DNA from: Ruminococcus flavefaciens 007c
GTDB taxonomy: Bacteria; Bacillota; Clostridia; Oscillospirales; Ruminococcaceae
Direction of reading: 5' to 3'
Assembly (NCBI RefSeq): GCF_000571935.1
Contig: NZ_ATAX01000033.1
Span: 1-50,494, forward strand
DNA length: 50,494 bases
This document shows positions 50,045 to 50,494 of the stretch, piece by piece; position 1 is the first letter of the stretch, and every line of letters begins with the position of its first letter. The notes beneath the pieces are model-generated. The model was not told where the DNA came from and did not search any database. It was given only the letters and a program-made list of their open reading frames with translations. A program made the position numbers and the translations under genes.

Positions 50045-50494
50045 TTGTCTAATCGAAGAATACTCAAAAAAATGCTCAGCTTTACCACAGCAGCTCTTAC
50101 CTGTACAAATCTTATGTTCGCAGGTAATTGCGGTCAGCTCTTTTCACAGGAAGGTTTTACAGTATTTGCAGCAGAAACAGAAAATACTGGGATAAGTATC
50201 GACAAAACTTACTTGAAGGTCGGAGAGGCTTTGAAGATCAATAATCCGACAGGAAGCATGATAAGATGCCTTGCGGACGGCAGCGAGGTCGATCCTGAGA
50301 GCTTTGTTCTTACAGAAGAATTCTATGAGAAGTGGATAGAAGTTCAGGAATTTGACGGTGAAGGATACGAAACAGTGGACAAGGTATACTTCAGCAAGCT
50401 TCCCGTTATTTATATCAATACAGATGACGGTCAGGTCCCTGCATTTAAAAAGGACGCCAAGAGCGGCGAAATGTTCATACAGAACAACGAAGAT
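50045..50494 (+). CDS. Secreted CotH-like protein, N-terminal part (partial)
   Basis: The gene runs off the right edge; 150 codons are visible without a stop. The start is TTG at 50045 with AGGAGG at 50031-50036 and an eight-base spacing. The basic N-terminus and hydrophobic stretch (MLSFTTAALTCTNLMFAG) form a signal peptide, probably cut near VFAAETEN. About 105 residues of polar sequence lead to KVYFSKLPVIYINTDDGQ, which matches the start of CotH-type domains (LPVVYI-x-T). CotH proteins are atypical kinases first found in spore coats and are common as secreted, dockerin-bearing proteins in Ruminococcus. The diagnostic catalytic part lies beyond the window, so the assignment is provisional. 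Confidence 0.65.
   Translation, partial: MSNRRILKKMLSFTTAALTCTNLMFAGNCGQLFSQEGFTVFAAETENTGISIDKTYLKVGEALKINNPTGSMIRCLADGSEVDPESFVLTEEFYEKWIEVQEFDGEGYETVDKVYFSKLPVIYINTDDGQVPAFKKDAKSGEMFIQNNED

Overview
The window looks like a chromosomal piece of a low-to-mid GC Gram-positive fibre degrader of the genus Ruminococcus or a close relative (R. flavefaciens/albus-like). Five secreted proteins carry dockerin modules, most behind long threonine linkers. The housekeeping genes are clostridial in style, Shine-Dalgarno sites are strong, and many promoters are near-perfect TTGACA-N17-TATAAT. The species call is an inference from these features; no 16S gene or other marker is present.

Layout. 1-385: tail of a Thr/Lys/Pro-linked dockerin protein. 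604-3158: glycogen synthase (glgA), a HAD phosphatase/phosphomutase and a small unknown gene. 3254-6154: TrkA/TrkH potassium uptake. 6212-10809: two paralogous secreted proteins (BspA-type leucine-rich repeats, poly-Thr linkers, C-terminal dockerin); the second also carries five Ig-like modules. 10897-15583: str operon rpsL-rpsG-fusA, then tuf with its own promoter. A large folded element sits between rpsL and rpsG. 15693-17367: two-gene ABC exporter. 17400-23170 (minus): asnB, then a compact operon Kef-type antiporter-ispF-cca-pflA. 23328-24611: rpsF-ssb-rpsR. 24667-27244: a divergent DUF378 gene, then a NERD protein followed by a GH53 endo-galactanase with a dockerin. 27292-28897 (minus): membrane protein, SmtB/CadC-like metal sensor and amidohydrolase. 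29285-32554: a secreted Cthe_2159-type beta-helix protein with an N-terminal dockerin.

32672-34654 (minus): a zinc-ribbon/PASTA protein whose kinase domain has lost every catalytic residue I could check. 34868-41513 (minus): an apparent seven-gene operon from a small membrane protein through a D-2-hydroxyacid dehydrogenase, proB, a dCMP/cytidine deaminase family enzyme, an unknown gene and proA to a coiled-coil membrane protein. 41810-42901: an alpha/beta hydrolase with foreign-looking codon use. 42930-46404: a PhoB/PhoR-type two-component pair followed by a rhodanese-TtcA fusion. 46628-48928 (minus): a large multi-spanning membrane protein. 49182-49448: a small acid-soluble spore protein with an aberrant tail. 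49487-49670: a probable insertion-sequence remnant. 50045-end: the start of a secreted CotH-like protein.

The genes join core translation and envelope functions to an extracellular, dockerin-based polysaccharide-attachment apparatus. The points most worth following up are the rpsL-rpsG RNA element, the PASTA pseudokinase, the LRR/Ig/poly-Thr dockerin pair, the rhodanese-TtcA fusion and the odd spore protein beside a decayed insertion sequence. All statements come from reading the sequence by eye; no database search or folding program was run.
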